The translations under genes were made by a program, and so were the position numbers. The notes under the pieces are model-generated. The model was not told the origin of the DNA, ran no database searches, and was given only the letters and a program-made list of their open reading frames with translations. DNA of 51,257 nt from a virus, in IMG/VR virus record IMGVR_UViG_3300008110_000076, positions 1 to 51,257 of that record; one strand, written 5' to 3'. Below, in pieces: positions 1-9,310 of this stretch (position 1 is the stretch's first letter; every line of letters begins with the position of its first letter).

Positions 1-1
1 A

Positions 2-1627
2 ACTTATACTGGCGGTTTAGATTCTTCAATTCTTCCAATTGTTCCAGGAGGACTTTCTGGAAACCTAATTAATACATCTAAATATATTGCTTTGCCTACC
101 TCAAAAGACTATTACGCATCAACGGCAAGCGGAGGCTTAGGAGATTCAGATACCTCAGATAATGATTTTACAATAGAGATATGGGTCGACCCATCAATAT
201 CTTCAACAAGCAGGACTACTGTATTTGCAGACGATACCTCTGGAATAGGTCTGTATTATGAAAATGGGAATATAGTATTTAAGCTTCAAAACGAAGAAAT
301 TTTTTATACTTTAGAAAACACACAAAAAGCAGTTCATTTAGTTGGAGTATATTCAGTATACTCAATTAGTTTATTTGTAGATGGAAAGCAGGTTGCATCA
401 TCTAATTTAAATAATTTTAAGTTTTCAAACTCATCATTGAGTTTACAAATTGGGCCAACAGAAAATGCTTCTGATTATCTTGTTGTTGACGCACCAGCAG
501 TTTATAGATATGCTTTGCCTGAAAATAAAATTTATGATCATTACGTATATGGAAATATGACAGTAAATCCATTGCAAATTGTAAATTATGATGAAGGATA
601 TTTTTTCCCAGCAAATGAAGAAAATATGGAAAAGGTATTTGTTTACGAAGTAACGCCAGACAAAATGAATTCTTGGGTAGACGTAGATACATACTTAGAC
701 AGAAATAAAGGATTTTTATCATTCTATCAAACAGAAACCTCTGAAGCAAAAGAGTCCGTATTTTATGATACTGTTATTGTTCCAAGCAATTTAGAAATAG
801 TTTCTTCAAAAATAGAATGGCTGGCAGACAAAGGCATATCAGTAGAAGTTAGCGAAGATGGAATTGCATATGAGCCATGTACAAATGGATCCTTTATGCC
901 ATTTTATAATAAGTCCGTAACAGTAAATCCTGGCCCACTATATATTAAAATAACAATGTCTACAACGGATGCCTCAAAATATCTTCCAAGGTTTTCTAAA
1001 TTTAAAATTAAGTTCTATGCTGACAAAGACCATTATGCGGCAAATTACGGATATAAAATTACATCAGATGAAGAGTATTCTGTTGCTTCATTTAATTATC
1101 CTTATTTAATTAGATATAATAATGATGGAATTAAAACAACACCAAATAATGGATTTAAGATAAATGCATCTGATATTAGAACAATTGAGTTTATGTTTTC
1201 TCCATCCGCAGTTACAGCAACAACCCTTGTAGATGGCCCAGGCATCAATCTGTCCTGGAATGCCTCTGGAACAATTTCTATGACGGGTATAAGCGAGTTT
1301 TACGTCAATGGGGTATCAAAGAACTCTGCAACCTCCGTAACCTCTGTATTCGCCTCTGGGATGCTTTATATCGTTACCCTAGTAACATCCCTCCCAGTAA
1401 CAGGGGATATTAAATTTAACTATACAAATGCTGGCTCAGGCGGTCCTTCAAATATGTATAATAATATTTCTTTATATACATCTAATTTTAATCAGGCCAA
1501 AATTGTTGAGCATTACAATTCTTACATATCTCTACCAGCCATATCTACCGATCCTTCAGACGTACACCTGACAGATGACGGCTCTGAGTACTATGATGAC
1601 GAATATATTGTCATCAGAAGTGTATAG
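2..1627 (+). CDS. LamG/concanavalin-like virion protein, 5' partial
   Basis: The reading frame is open from base 2, so the true start lies outside the window; the first internal start-like codon (TTG at 92) is only a lower bound. The sequence has two beta-rich stretches with the pattern of LamG/concanavalin A-like jelly-roll domains: one early (motif FTIEIWVDPS, followed by a VDGKQVASS-type strand turn) and one in the C-terminal third (motif RTIEFMFSPSA). Such domains bind sugars or surface proteins, and in phages they sit on fibres or capsid decorations. It lies directly upstream of the portal unit and downstream of the PA14-containing accessory block. No catalytic residues or transmembrane segments are apparent. 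The role as a virion or surface-binding protein is inferred from fold pattern and position. Confidence 0.6.
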   Translation, partial: TYTGGLDSSILPIVPGGLSGNLINTSKYIALPTSKDYYASTASGGLGDSDTSDNDFTIEIWVDPSISSTSRTTVFADDTSGIGLYYENGNIVFKLQNEEIFYTLENTQKAVHLVGVYSVYSISLFVDGKQVASSNLNNFKFSNSSLSLQIGPTENASDYLVVDAPAVYRYALPENKIYDHYVYGNMTVNPLQIVNYDEGYFFPANEENMEKVFVYEVTPDKMNSWVDVDTYLDRNKGFLSFYQTETSEAKESVFYDTVIVPSNLEIVSSKIEWLADKGISVEVSEDGIAYEPCTNGSFMPFYNKSVTVNPGPLYIKITMSTTDASKYLPRFSKFKIKFYADKDHYAANYGYKITSDEEYSVASFNYPYLIRYNNDGIKTTPNNGFKINASDIRTIEFMFSPSAVTATTLVDGPGINLSWNASGTISMTGISEFYVNGVSKNSATSVTSVFASGMLYIVTLVTSLPVTGDIKFNYTNAGSGGPSNMYNNISLYTSNFNQAKIVEHYNSYISLPAISTDPSDVHLTDDGSEYYDDEYIVIRSV

Positions 1628-1652
1628 TTTTGACCTTTCCAGTGACAAACTC

Positions 1653-1681
1653 TGGACTTAGGTACTAAAAAGTGGTAAAAT
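1653..1681 (+). promoter_or_regulatory. Promoter for the portal unit (leaderless)
   Basis: TGGACT (1653-1658), a 17-nt spacer and TAAAAT (1676-1681), with a TGG extended -10. Only 8 nt separate the -10 box from the ATG at 1690 and there is no Shine-Dalgarno sequence, so the mRNA probably begins at or next to the start codon. Confidence 0.5.
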
Positions 1682-1689
1682 AAAAACCT

Positions 1690-2031
1690 ATGAATATAAA
1701 TAAGATTAATAGTAAGGTGCTTGAAGAAGAAACACGCCTTGGAATCTATGTCTGGGAAATGCCAGACGGAAGATGGATTGGCGACGATGATGGTAACTTT
1801 TTAAGCATTACTTCTACAAAAGGCAATAAGGTAAAAATTGATGCCTTGGCAAGAGAAGTTAGGTCTTATGGAATTTATGAGGGACAGCCAAAGTTCTTAT
1901 CAGGTCGTAGAAAAATTGACGATGAAGAGTTTGAACACCAAAGACAAAGATTAGAGTGGGGCCTTGTACCAGATCCTTTGGACATAGGTAACTACAAAGA
2001 CGAAATGAAAAAGCTAGGTAGGTTAAGATAA
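1690..2031 (+). CDS. Conserved-type phage protein upstream of portal
   Basis: A soluble, charged protein of 113 residues with no recognised domain. It contains a compact WEMPDGRWIGDDDGN segment that looks like a beta hairpin, and a helical C-terminus. The start at 1690 is set by the promoter 8 nt upstream. The stop overlaps the portal start by one base (TAATG), which implies translational coupling and a role in head assembly or packaging. The role is inferred from position only. Confidence 0.75.
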   Translation: MNINKINSKVLEEETRLGIYVWEMPDGRWIGDDDGNFLSITSTKGNKVKIDALAREVRSYGIYEGQPKFLSGRRKIDDEEFEHQRQRLEWGLVPDPLDIGNYKDEMKKLGRLR

Positions 2032-3611
2032 TGGAATTTATTGAAGATAGCGCTTCTGAAAGCACAATTAACGTATCAAATATTGCTGACATGTTTAGAT
2101 TTAATAAGGCGGCAGATGTTGTATCCAATGACCCATTTAAGTCCAGCATTGAAGATTTAAAAAAGGTAAAAGGTTTAGGGCCAACATTTAGAAGAAAAAT
2201 CAGTAGAGAGTTTTCAAAATCATTTACTGGAATTGAAAATACAGCAACACAGCAGAACCTACTTGCTCAGGCTATTACTGGTTATGCAATGTTTGACCTT
2301 ATTGAGCCTCCATATAATTTAGAATATCTATCAAAGGCTTATGAAGTTTCAACCTATAACTATGCAGCAATTAATGCAAAGGTAGCAAATATTGTTGGAC
2401 TAGGTTTTGATTTTGTAGAAACAAAGAGAACTCAAGATGCAATTGATAATATTACTGATGAAAAGCAGCTTGAAAGAGCACGTAGAAAGCTAAATAAGTT
2501 AAGACAAGATATTCATTCTTGGCTTGATGAAACAAATGATGAAGATACATTTACTCAAACACTCATCAAGGTATATACAGATTTAGAAGCAACAGGAAAC
2601 GGGTTTTTAGAAATAGGAAGAACAACTGGCGGAGACATCGGATATATTGGACATATTCCAGCAAAGACAATGCGTGTACGCAGATTGCGTGATGGCTTTA
2701 TTCAATTGCTTTATGGCAAGGCAGTATTCTTCCGTAACTTTGGAGACCTAGATACAGAAAATCCAATTGCTGGTCAAGAAGATCGCCCTAACGAAATTAT
2801 TCATTTTAAGAAGTACACCCCAATGAATAACTATTACGGAATTCCAGACATCATTGCAGCTCAGATTGCTCTTACTGGAAACGAGTTTGCTGGAAGATTT
2901 AACATTGATTACTTTGAAAACAAGGCAGTACCAAGATATATTATTACAGTAAAAGGAGCAAAGCTTTCTACAGAGTCAGAGCGCAAACTGCTTGAGTTCT
3001 TCCAGGTCGGACTAAAGGGTAAGAATCACAGGTCTCTATATGTTCCTCTTCCACCAGATTCTCCAGACTCAAAGGTTGAATTTAAGATGGAGCCAATCGA
3101 AGCAGGCACCCAAGAGTCCTCATTTAACATTTATAGAAATGCAAATAGAGATGAAATCCTAATGGCTCACAGAGTTCCAATTAATAAAATTGGAGTTCCA
3201 GAAGGCGTAAGCCTTGCAAATGCTCGTGATGCTGATAAGACATTTAAAGAGCAGGTTTGCCGTCCAGCACAGATGATTCTAGAAAAGAAAATAAATAGAA
3301 TATTTGCAGAAAAGACTGATGCTCTTATTCTAAAATTCAACGAATTGACCTTAACAGACGAGGATACACAGTCTCAAATTGATGAAAGATATTTGAGAAT
3401 GCAGGTAATTACTCCAAATGAAGTCCGAATTCGTAAGGGAATGATCCCAATTGACGGAGGAGACGAGGTCGTAGATTTGCAAGCCCAGGCTGCTGAGGTA
3501 AGAGCTCAGGCCATGGATAGCAGAGCAAGGGATAGAGAACGAACTGCAAATTCCCCAGATAAATCTGGAGAAGGCAGAAATGCTAAAGGCGACGGAAGAC
3601 AAGTCGAGTAA
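2031..3611 (+). CDS. Portal protein (PBSX-like family)
   Basis: This protein forms the dodecameric ring at the capsid vertex through which DNA is packaged and ejected. The 526-residue length is normal for the family. The central part has the features of PBSX-type portals: an EIIHFKKYTPMNNYYGIPD motif near residues 240-265, the following FAGRFNIDYFENKAVPRYI segment, and the SSFNIYRNANRDEILMAHRVP region near residues 360-390. The N-terminus carries a helix-hairpin-like VKGLGPTFRRK patch, and the C-terminus is charged and low in complexity, as is usual for portal tails. The start overlaps the upstream stop. The protease gene follows after 53 nt and its own promoter. Confidence 0.93.
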   Translation: MEFIEDSASESTINVSNIADMFRFNKAADVVSNDPFKSSIEDLKKVKGLGPTFRRKISREFSKSFTGIENTATQQNLLAQAITGYAMFDLIEPPYNLEYLSKAYEVSTYNYAAINAKVANIVGLGFDFVETKRTQDAIDNITDEKQLERARRKLNKLRQDIHSWLDETNDEDTFTQTLIKVYTDLEATGNGFLEIGRTTGGDIGYIGHIPAKTMRVRRLRDGFIQLLYGKAVFFRNFGDLDTENPIAGQEDRPNEIIHFKKYTPMNNYYGIPDIIAAQIALTGNEFAGRFNIDYFENKAVPRYIITVKGAKLSTESERKLLEFFQVGLKGKNHRSLYVPLPPDSPDSKVEFKMEPIEAGTQESSFNIYRNANRDEILMAHRVPINKIGVPEGVSLANARDADKTFKEQVCRPAQMILEKKINRIFAEKTDALILKFNELTLTDEDTQSQIDERYLRMQVITPNEVRIRKGMIPIDGGDEVVDLQAQAAEVRAQAMDSRARDRERTANSPDKSGEGRNAKGDGRQVE

Positions 3612-3628
3612 TATTACTCAACCATTAT

Positions 3629-3657
3629 TTGCCTTTTGATATATAAAAACCTATAAT
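3629..3657 (+). promoter_or_regulatory. Promoter for protease-capsid unit (leaderless)
   Basis: TTGCCT (3629-3634), a 17-nt spacer and TATAAT (3652-3657). The ATG of the protease gene lies 7 nt downstream with no Shine-Dalgarno sequence, so transcription and translation probably start at nearly the same base. It is one of the best -35/-10 matches in the window. Confidence 0.7.
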
Positions 3658-3664
3658 AAAGCAT

Positions 3665-4999
3665 ATGAATATTGAAAAGTCTTTGTGGTCTAGCGACGGC
3701 GAAAACATCAGCCTATCGGTTCCTTTTACTAAGGTAAACCGTGAAAAGAGAACTGTATCTGGTTTTGCTACACTAGACAATGTAGATCAAACAGGAGATC
3801 TTGTAACAGCAGAGGCTTCCTTAAAAGCATTTGAAAATTTCCGTGGAAACATTCGTGAGATGCATGGATCAAACGCAGTAGGCAAGATGGTTTCTTTTAA
3901 GCCAGAAACATACTATGATCCATCAACAAAAGAATTTTATAATGGTGTTTATGTAGACGCTTACATTTCTAAGGGCGCACAAGATACATGGGAAAAGATT
4001 TTGGACGGAACCCTACAAGGTTTTTCAATTGGCGGAAAGATCCTAGAGTCTGATAACGAAGTTAACAAGGCTACAGGCAAGACAACTAGATTTATTAAAG
4101 AGTATTCTTTGATGGAGCTATCAGTAGTAGATTCTCCAGCAAACGAACTTTGCAACATTTTGTCTATTCAGAAAATGAATGGTCAGTTAATGTTTAAAGG
4201 AATTGCAGCAGAAGTTGTAACAGAAAATATTTTTTATTGCGAAGAAAGTGATTCTGTTTTTATCTCAACAGAAAAAACATATGACTCGCCAATTACAGGA
4301 AAGCCAGCAACACTAATCGGTTGGGTTGAAAGTAATGACGTTAACAAATCAAAAGAGATAGATAGAATTCTTGATTCATTTAAGAATACAAGAGTAACGT
4401 TGCCTGAAACACAAAAAATTGCAAAACAGGCAAACGCAGAAGGAGGTAATGTAGTGTCAGAAAATACAGAAGCAACTGCAGTTGTTGAAGAAACAGCAGC
4501 AGTAGTAGAAGAAACAGTAGCAGCTCCTGCCGAAGACGCAGCTCCTGCCGAAGAGGCAGCACCTGCAGAAGAAGCAGCACCTGCTGAAGACGCTCCTGCC
4601 GAAACTCTGGAAAAAGCAGCCGAGACCGAAGAGGTTAAGGTTGAAGAGCCTGATTTTGCAAAGATGTTGGGCGACCTTAAAGGATTTTTCTCAGAGACTT
4701 TGAACAAGGCATCAGAATCTAATGCAGCACAGGTTGCAGCTATTAAGGACACAGTTGAGTCCTTTAGCAAGAGCGTTGATACCAGAATTTCAGAGTTGGC
4801 AGAACAACATGCAGTATTATCTAATGCTGTAAAAGATATCAAGAGCACGATTGATACAGTACAAAAGCGTGTCGATGCAGTAGAATCCGAGACTGCAATT
4901 AAGAAGTCCTCTGACCTCGGCGGGTCACAGGAATTAACAATCAAGAAATCCAAATGGAACGGTTCTTTCCTCGGTTCCGTAAACGATATATTCAACTAA
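3665..4999 (+). CDS. HK97-type prohead protease fused to scaffold domain
   Basis: Processes the assembling head. Residues about 15-170 match the HK97 prohead protease (S78) pattern: a KVNREKRTVSGFATLDNVDQ strand region, a His in the MHGSNAVGK motif, and the conserved ending in SLMELSVVDSPAN, which carries the likely catalytic Ser. Residues 170-245 form a small additional domain. An Ala/Pro/Glu-rich low-complexity linker follows (about 280-315), then a long coiled-coil (about 330-425) of the kind used by scaffolding or delta domains. At 444 residues it is about twice the size of a protease alone, so protease and scaffold are probably one polypeptide. The capsid gene follows 18 nt later. Confidence 0.87.
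   Translation: MNIEKSLWSSDGENISLSVPFTKVNREKRTVSGFATLDNVDQTGDLVTAEASLKAFENFRGNIREMHGSNAVGKMVSFKPETYYDPSTKEFYNGVYVDAYISKGAQDTWEKILDGTLQGFSIGGKILESDNEVNKATGKTTRFIKEYSLMELSVVDSPANELCNILSIQKMNGQLMFKGIAAEVVTENIFYCEESDSVFISTEKTYDSPITGKPATLIGWVESNDVNKSKEIDRILDSFKNTRVTLPETQKIAKQANAEGGNVVSENTEATAVVEETAAVVEETVAAPAEDAAPAEEAAPAEEAAPAEDAPAETLEKAAETEEVKVEEPDFAKMLGDLKGFFSETLNKASESNAAQVAAIKDTVESFSKSVDTRISELAEQHAVLSNAVKDIKSTIDTVQKRVDAVESETAIKKSSDLGGSQELTIKKSKWNGSFLGSVNDIFN
4525..4602 (+). repeat. Imperfect tandem repeat encoding APAEE units
   Basis: In-frame degenerate repeats of about 15 bp (gctcctgccgaag-type) encode an APAEE/APAED run within the protease-scaffold fusion. It forms an acidic flexible linker. 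Length polymorphism between related phages would be expected. It also creates a long antisense ORF that is not a gene. Confidence 0.7.
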
Positions 5000-5017
5000 G
5001 GTAGGTGAAAAAAAATA

Positions 5018-6100
5018 ATGAGCAATGAACTATTGGAAAAAGCAGTAGCAGCAGGTACAACTATCGCTGGTACTGGCCAAGCAGCTGGAGGTACATTCCT
5101 TTCAGCTACTGGTGGCACAGGAGTTCACGTTGGCAGCGAAGCTGGCAATGGTGGAGTCCTAAATCCAGAGCAATCAGCTCGCTTCCTTGACTATATGTTC
5201 GATGCAACCGTAATTGGTAAAGTCGCACGTACAGTAAGAATGAGAGCGGATACAACCGAGATTGATCGTATGTCCGTAGGTGAGAAGCTAATGAAGCTTG
5301 CATCAGAAGCAGATAACACAGGAACAAATTCAGGTGTTACCTTCTCAAAGATCTCTCTCACAACTAAGAAGCTCCGTATGGACTGGGAGCTTTCAACAGA
5401 GTCCCTTGAGGACAACATCGAAGGTGCAGATCTTGAAGATCATATTGCACGTTTGATGGCAACACAAGCAGGTAATGACATTGAAGACGTTCTTCTAAAC
5501 GGAGATACAGCAGTTGCTGCTGGAGCTCCAGGAGAAAACCTTTACAAGTCATTTGATGGTGTTGTTAAGCAATCAAAGGCTAAGGGTCACGTAGTAGATG
5601 CAGCAGGAGCAAATGTTTCTCGTGCAGTATTTAACTCAGCACTCAAGGCACTCCCACGTAAGTACAAGCAGCGTCGTGGAGACCTTCGATTCCTCGCAGG
5701 ATCAAATCTAATTCAGGACTTCCTATATGCTAACAGCATTGGAACAAACCAGACAATCCCACAGGATATCGCTTCAAGCATTATCCGTGGAGCAACTGAG
5801 CCACTAGGTGGCCCAGCTGGATATGTGGCACCATTCGCATTCGGTATTCCGATTGTCGAAGTTCCACTACTTCCAGAAACACAGACAGGAACATACTCTG
5901 GCGCTTCAGGCAGCCACGGTGATGTACACTTGACATTCCCAAATAACGTAGTTATCGGAATCAAGCGTGACGTAACTGTCTACAGATTCTTCTGGCCACG
6001 TAAGGACTCAATCGAATACACACTATACACTCGTGTTGGTGTTGCAATCGAGCAGGCAGATGCTTGGGTCGTAGTCAAGAACGTTAAGGTCGCTTCTTAA
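5018..6100 (+). CDS. Major capsid protein, HK97 fold
   Basis: Main shell protein. The length (360 residues) and order after a protease-scaffold gene are standard. Recognisable features are the helix-rich N-arm after a Gly/Thr-rich leader, the TTKKLRMDWELSTESLEDN region near residues 120-140 that resembles the E-loop/spine junction of HK97-fold capsids, the ATQAGNDIEDVLLNGD segment near 147-162, and a C-terminal FWPRKDSIEYTLYTRVGVAI strand typical of the P-domain. Codon use shifts to CGT, ATC and CTC compared with neighbours, as expected for a very abundant protein. A strong terminator follows 24 nt after the stop. Confidence 0.93.
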   Translation: MSNELLEKAVAAGTTIAGTGQAAGGTFLSATGGTGVHVGSEAGNGGVLNPEQSARFLDYMFDATVIGKVARTVRMRADTTEIDRMSVGEKLMKLASEADNTGTNSGVTFSKISLTTKKLRMDWELSTESLEDNIEGADLEDHIARLMATQAGNDIEDVLLNGDTAVAAGAPGENLYKSFDGVVKQSKAKGHVVDAAGANVSRAVFNSALKALPRKYKQRRGDLRFLAGSNLIQDFLYANSIGTNQTIPQDIASSIIRGATEPLGGPAGYVAPFAFGIPIVEVPLLPETQTGTYSGASGSHGDVHLTFPNNVVIGIKRDVTVYRFFWPRKDSIEYTLYTRVGVAIEQADAWVVVKNVKVAS

Positions 6101-6123
6101 TTTAATTAATTAGCAGACTTGCT

Positions 6124-6159
6124 AAAAGCCCCCCAATTAATTTTGGGGGGCTTTTCATT
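6124..6159 (+). terminator. Rho-independent terminator after the capsid gene
   Basis: A perfect 11-bp stem, AAAAGCCCCCC (6124-6134) with GGGGGGCTTTT (6145-6155), has a 10-nt loop and ends in a T-rich tail. It closes the protease-capsid unit just before the next promoter. Confidence 0.93.
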
Positions 6160-6180
6160 TTAATTTAACAATGCTATAAT
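6152..6180 (+). promoter_or_regulatory. Promoter for head-completion unit
   Basis: TTTTCA (6152-6157), a 17-nt spacer and TATAAT (6175-6180) with a TGC extended -10. The -35 box lies in the T-tract of the preceding terminator. Confidence 0.6.
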
Positions 6181-6205
6181 GGACGTACCTAGAAAAGGAG
6201 AATAT

Positions 6206-6607
6206 ATGTCATTTGAGACATTGAAGGTAGCTGAATTAAAGAAAATTGCAGAAGATTTCGCAGTAGAAATCGATGGTCTAAAGAATAAGGCTGATATTAT
6301 TGCAGCACTCTCAGACGAGGGAGTCACATGGTCGGTATATCAAAAGACAATTGAAGATATTGAAAAAAGTGTAGAAGAAGATGAGTACGAGGTCATTCCT
6401 AGACTAGATCCAAAGAAGGAACTATCAGAAGACAGAGTGCTAGTAAGAATGATTAGAGAAAACTTTAGATATGACATTATGGGATATACCTTTACAAAGG
6501 AACATCCATTTGTGGCAATGTCTGAAGATGATGCTCAAGAAATTTTTGACAAGGAGGAAGGCTTCAGACTCGCTACTCCAAAGGAAGTCCAGGAGTACTA
6601 CGGCTAA
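6206..6607 (+). CDS. SAP/HeH-like small head-region protein
   Basis: I place the start at 6206 because AAAGGAG lies 5 nt upstream of it, while the in-frame ATG at 6179 falls inside the -10 box. The 133-residue protein begins with a LKVAELKKIAEDFAVEIDG helix-extended-helix motif, like SAP or Rho-N nucleic-acid-binding domains (residues about 3-40). It continues with an acidic linker and a C-terminal FTKEHPFVAMSEDDAQEIF domain resembling short modules seen in phage head accessory proteins. Its position immediately after the capsid gene suggests head decoration, completion or packaging. The function is not established. Confidence 0.75.
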   Translation: MSFETLKVAELKKIAEDFAVEIDGLKNKADIIAALSDEGVTWSVYQKTIEDIEKSVEEDEYEVIPRLDPKKELSEDRVLVRMIRENFRYDIMGYTFTKEHPFVAMSEDDAQEIFDKEEGFRLATPKEVQEYYG

Positions 6608-6616
6608 GCCATATAA

Positions 6617-7597
6617 ATGGCAGAAATATTAGTAAACTCACAGTCTCCAATATCTCACCAAGTTTTTTGGAACGGAGATGTGGGAACTCCAAATGCTAAC
6701 CCAATAGCGCATTTGTACGACATAACAGAAGATCCAGCAGTTTCCCCTGCCATAAATCCTACTGTTGAATTAGAAACACTAACTTCTGTGGCGGATGAAA
6801 ACAACCCAGGAGTTTATACAGTATATATCCCATATCAATATACTAATAGAAATAGAACTTTGAAATTAAAGTGGGAATACTATATGGGACAAAAATATGT
6901 TTCGAAAGAAGATCAGGTTTTTGTAGTAACCCCATATGTTGATTTTAATCATGTGCAAGACCTAGGATTTAGCATAGACGCATCTGACCCAGGTTATAAG
7001 TCTTACAAAGATTTAATTAAAGCAGAAAGATATGCTCGTAAGCAGATAGAACAATATACTGGTCAAAAGTTTTTTCTATATGATGACGTGTACGTGGTTC
7101 ACGGATACGACTCAGATATCTTGCCATTACCAGCTAAGCTAAACGATTTGCATGAGCTTTATGCTGGAGATTTGCTGTTAATAGACACAATACAGAATGT
7201 TAATAATTTAGGGTATGAAGTAATTATAACCGAAACAGGATACGGTATTAGATTAAATAGAGAAAACATTTTAGATAATACAGTTTATGTTGCTAACGGT
7301 ATGGTTCCTCCTACAATTCATGATTCTTATGGCCTATTTAAATCAAATGTTCCTTACAGAGTACAGGGAAGGTTTGGATGGAGCAATGTTCCAGACGATG
7401 TAGAGCTTGCTGGAATTGAGCTAATGAAAGACTACTTCTCAAAAGATCAAGTATGGAGAAATAAGTATATTAAGAATATTTCTACATTTGACTGGGATTT
7501 CGAGTATACGTCAGAGGCGTATGCTGGAACAGGAAACGCTTACGCAGATAGATTGCTTGCAGACTATGTAATGGTCAGCAAGGCAGAGATTATATAA
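6617..7597 (+). CDS. Head-tail connector (adaptor) with N-terminal Ig-like domain
   Basis: A 326-residue protein. Residues about 1-115 form a beta-rich, Ig-like or BppU-N-like domain ending in VFVVTPYVDF. The C-terminal part has the helical signature of gp6/gp15-type adaptors (DLIKAERYARKQIEQYTGQKF, then a DDVELAGIELMKDY helix near the end), which dock under the portal ring. The stop overlaps the following stopper gene (TAATG). No clear Shine-Dalgarno sequence precedes the start, so expression may depend on coupling to the upstream gene. Adaptor function is inferred from the helical motif and gene order. Confidence 0.7.
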   Translation: MAEILVNSQSPISHQVFWNGDVGTPNANPIAHLYDITEDPAVSPAINPTVELETLTSVADENNPGVYTVYIPYQYTNRNRTLKLKWEYYMGQKYVSKEDQVFVVTPYVDFNHVQDLGFSIDASDPGYKSYKDLIKAERYARKQIEQYTGQKFFLYDDVYVVHGYDSDILPLPAKLNDLHELYAGDLLLIDTIQNVNNLGYEVIITETGYGIRLNRENILDNTVYVANGMVPPTIHDSYGLFKSNVPYRVQGRFGWSNVPDDVELAGIELMKDYFSKDQVWRNKYIKNISTFDWDFEYTSEAYAGTGNAYADRLLADYVMVSKAEII

Positions 7598-8025
7598 TGA
7601 ATCAGTTAATTGAATCTGTATTGTCTATGAAGTTAGATCTGTACAGACAGACAGAAGTACAAGATTCAAATACTGGTGCTCTAAAAAGAGAGTGGAATTA
7701 TTATAAGACTATAGACTGCCATGCTAAAGGAGTTATTAGCAATTCGGCAACGACAAGAAGCAGCGATAAGCAAATATTTAGTAATAAGTATTCTAATGAC
7801 CAAATTATTCAAGTCAGAACTTTGCATAGAATTACCATGCGAGAAAAGATTACTAATATTCGTGACGTAGATAATAATGTTATCTGGGCAGAAATAAACT
7901 TTCCAACAGAAACCCCAACCGTCTTTGAGGTAATAGGAATTACACCAATGACAGATCCATTTGGAAATGTTATTGGATACAACTCTTCATTGAAGAGATC
8001 GGAGAACCAGCAAATTGGCATCTAA
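7597..8025 (+). CDS. Head closure/stopper-like protein
   Basis: The 142-residue size, beta-rich pattern and position directly after the adaptor match head-completion stoppers. An N-terminal LDLYRQTEVQDSNTGALKREWN strand pair resembles the start of HK97 gp7/SPP1 gp16-like proteins, which open with a similar 'oligomer strand plus hairpin' region. No catalytic motif is seen. The start overlaps the adaptor stop, and the end overlaps the next gene by 11 nt. Assignment rests mainly on order and size. Confidence 0.6.
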   Translation: MNQLIESVLSMKLDLYRQTEVQDSNTGALKREWNYYKTIDCHAKGVISNSATTRSSDKQIFSNKYSNDQIIQVRTLHRITMREKITNIRDVDNNVIWAEINFPTETPTVFEVIGITPMTDPFGNVIGYNSSLKRSENQQIGI

Positions 8026-8800
8026 TACCGTAATGGTTCAGGCAGCTAGTGGACTTGCTAAGTTAATGACAGGCAATCCAGACACTGGTGTTTTTAAAGA
8101 TAGTACGGTTGCTCAAATATCTGCTGCTCTGTTCTATCAGGCAAATGTTATGGCACACGTAACAACTAGTAAAAGTTTTGAAAAAGAATTTAGAAATGTT
8201 ATATTTACTCAAATACAAAAAGATTTTGGAGAGTATATAGACGCAAAAGCAAGGGTCGAGCCTTCAAGATACCATCACGTATACGAGTGGAAACGTGCTG
8301 GAGACCCTTCAGCAAGACTGTTTAAATTAACAGCAAAGGATGCAGAGGGTCTTTCTTTTAAAATAGCTTCACAATTTTTAATATCAAAAACTGCTGTCCC
8401 AAATAATTTTAGTGACAGAAGGCATGTGTTTAAGAATAAAGCTTTTGTTATGGAAGAAGGAATGCCTTTGGTTATTAAGCCAAAGAATGCAGAAAGACTT
8501 GTTTTTGAAGTTAGAGGTTCTATGGTATTTTTACCAAAGGGACAGTCTGTAACAATTAAAAGTGCAGGCGGAGGCAAAACAACAAAGAAGTTTCAGATTG
8601 CGTATGCACAATTTTTTAGAGGAAACCTTGTTAACCTATCTATTAAAAAGTCTGGATTTCAAAACATATTTAATAAAAAAATTGGTAAGGCTTTAAATCT
8701 TCCTGTAGATATTAAGACTGTAAGATATAAGTTTTCACCTAATAGCGTTTTGGCTAATGCCAGAGCCTCAGTAGATGCAGCGTTTGGAGTAATATCATGA
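8015..8800 (+). CDS. Neck/tail-completion protein
   Basis: A 261-residue protein of unrecognised family. The TTG start at 8015 has GGAG about 11 nt upstream; ATG at 8033 is an alternative. The middle region has a MEEGMPLVIKPKNAERLVFE motif that resembles HK97 gp10-like minor tail or neck proteins, and the end has an FGVIS tail overlapping the next ATG (ATGA). The place between stopper and tail terminator supports a head-to-tail joining role, but this is inferred. Confidence 0.6.
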   Translation: MASNTVMVQAASGLAKLMTGNPDTGVFKDSTVAQISAALFYQANVMAHVTTSKSFEKEFRNVIFTQIQKDFGEYIDAKARVEPSRYHHVYEWKRAGDPSARLFKLTAKDAEGLSFKIASQFLISKTAVPNNFSDRRHVFKNKAFVMEEGMPLVIKPKNAERLVFEVRGSMVFLPKGQSVTIKSAGGGKTTKKFQIAYAQFFRGNLVNLSIKKSGFQNIFNKKIGKALNLPVDIKTVRYKFSPNSVLANARASVDAAFGVIS

Positions 8801-9309
8801 CGGTAGATTATAAAGCAGATGTTATGTACGATATAAGAAAGCACCTTTGGGAGAATCTTCAATCCTCAGAGATCATAGACCCATACGATTATTACAGCGA
8901 TAACCTTGACGAGGTTTTAGTTCCAATTATTCCAGTTCAGCAAATGGCTGAAATGAATCAGTTTTTGAGCGGGAAAACTCATATAGTCTATGATAAGGTA
9001 GGGATATCATATGAAGATAACTGGGCTATATGCTGTGAGCAAATTATGTTCAACATATATTCTACAGACTTTGCCCAAATTGTTGAGATAAGAAACCTTA
9101 TGATGGACCTATACAGAAGAATGGATGAGTCTGCAAGAGACGTAAACTGGTTCGACCAGATATCAGACAAGTTTAAATTCTATAGCATATTTATAGCCGA
9201 TATATCAGCCACCACTCCTTCTGAGGAATTGGCTGGATTTTTATCTACTGAGGTAGTTTTAGAGGTAAAATATTCAAGAGAGGCTAACACAGAGGGCAGA
9301 TTTATCTGA
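8797..9309 (+). CDS. Tail terminator-like protein
   Basis: A 170-residue protein just before the tail tube gene, where tail terminators (gpU/gp17-like) are found. It starts with a helix (DVMYDIRKHLWENL) and has a central helix-strand pattern around EIRNLMMDLYRRMDESARDV. It ends with a VVLEVKYSREA strand, close to the alpha/beta layout of the family. The ATGA overlap with the upstream gene supports coupling. A new promoter starts right after the stop. Confidence 0.6.
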   Translation: MTVDYKADVMYDIRKHLWENLQSSEIIDPYDYYSDNLDEVLVPIIPVQQMAEMNQFLSGKTHIVYDKVGISYEDNWAICCEQIMFNIYSTDFAQIVEIRNLMMDLYRRMDESARDVNWFDQISDKFKFYSIFIADISATTPSEELAGFLSTEVVLEVKYSREANTEGRFI

Positions 9310-9310
9310 T

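Noticed and set aside
4234-4995. 253-residue open frame on the reverse strand
   Set aside because: It lies opposite the protease-scaffold gene and is rich in Ser/Ala because it mirrors the APAEE repeat; no ribosome-binding site or promoter in that direction.
6179-6205. Upstream ATG for the SAP-like gene
   Set aside because: The ATG at 6179 overlaps the -10 box TATAAT (6175-6180), so it cannot lie on the mRNA from this promoter. ATG at 6206 has AAAGGAG.
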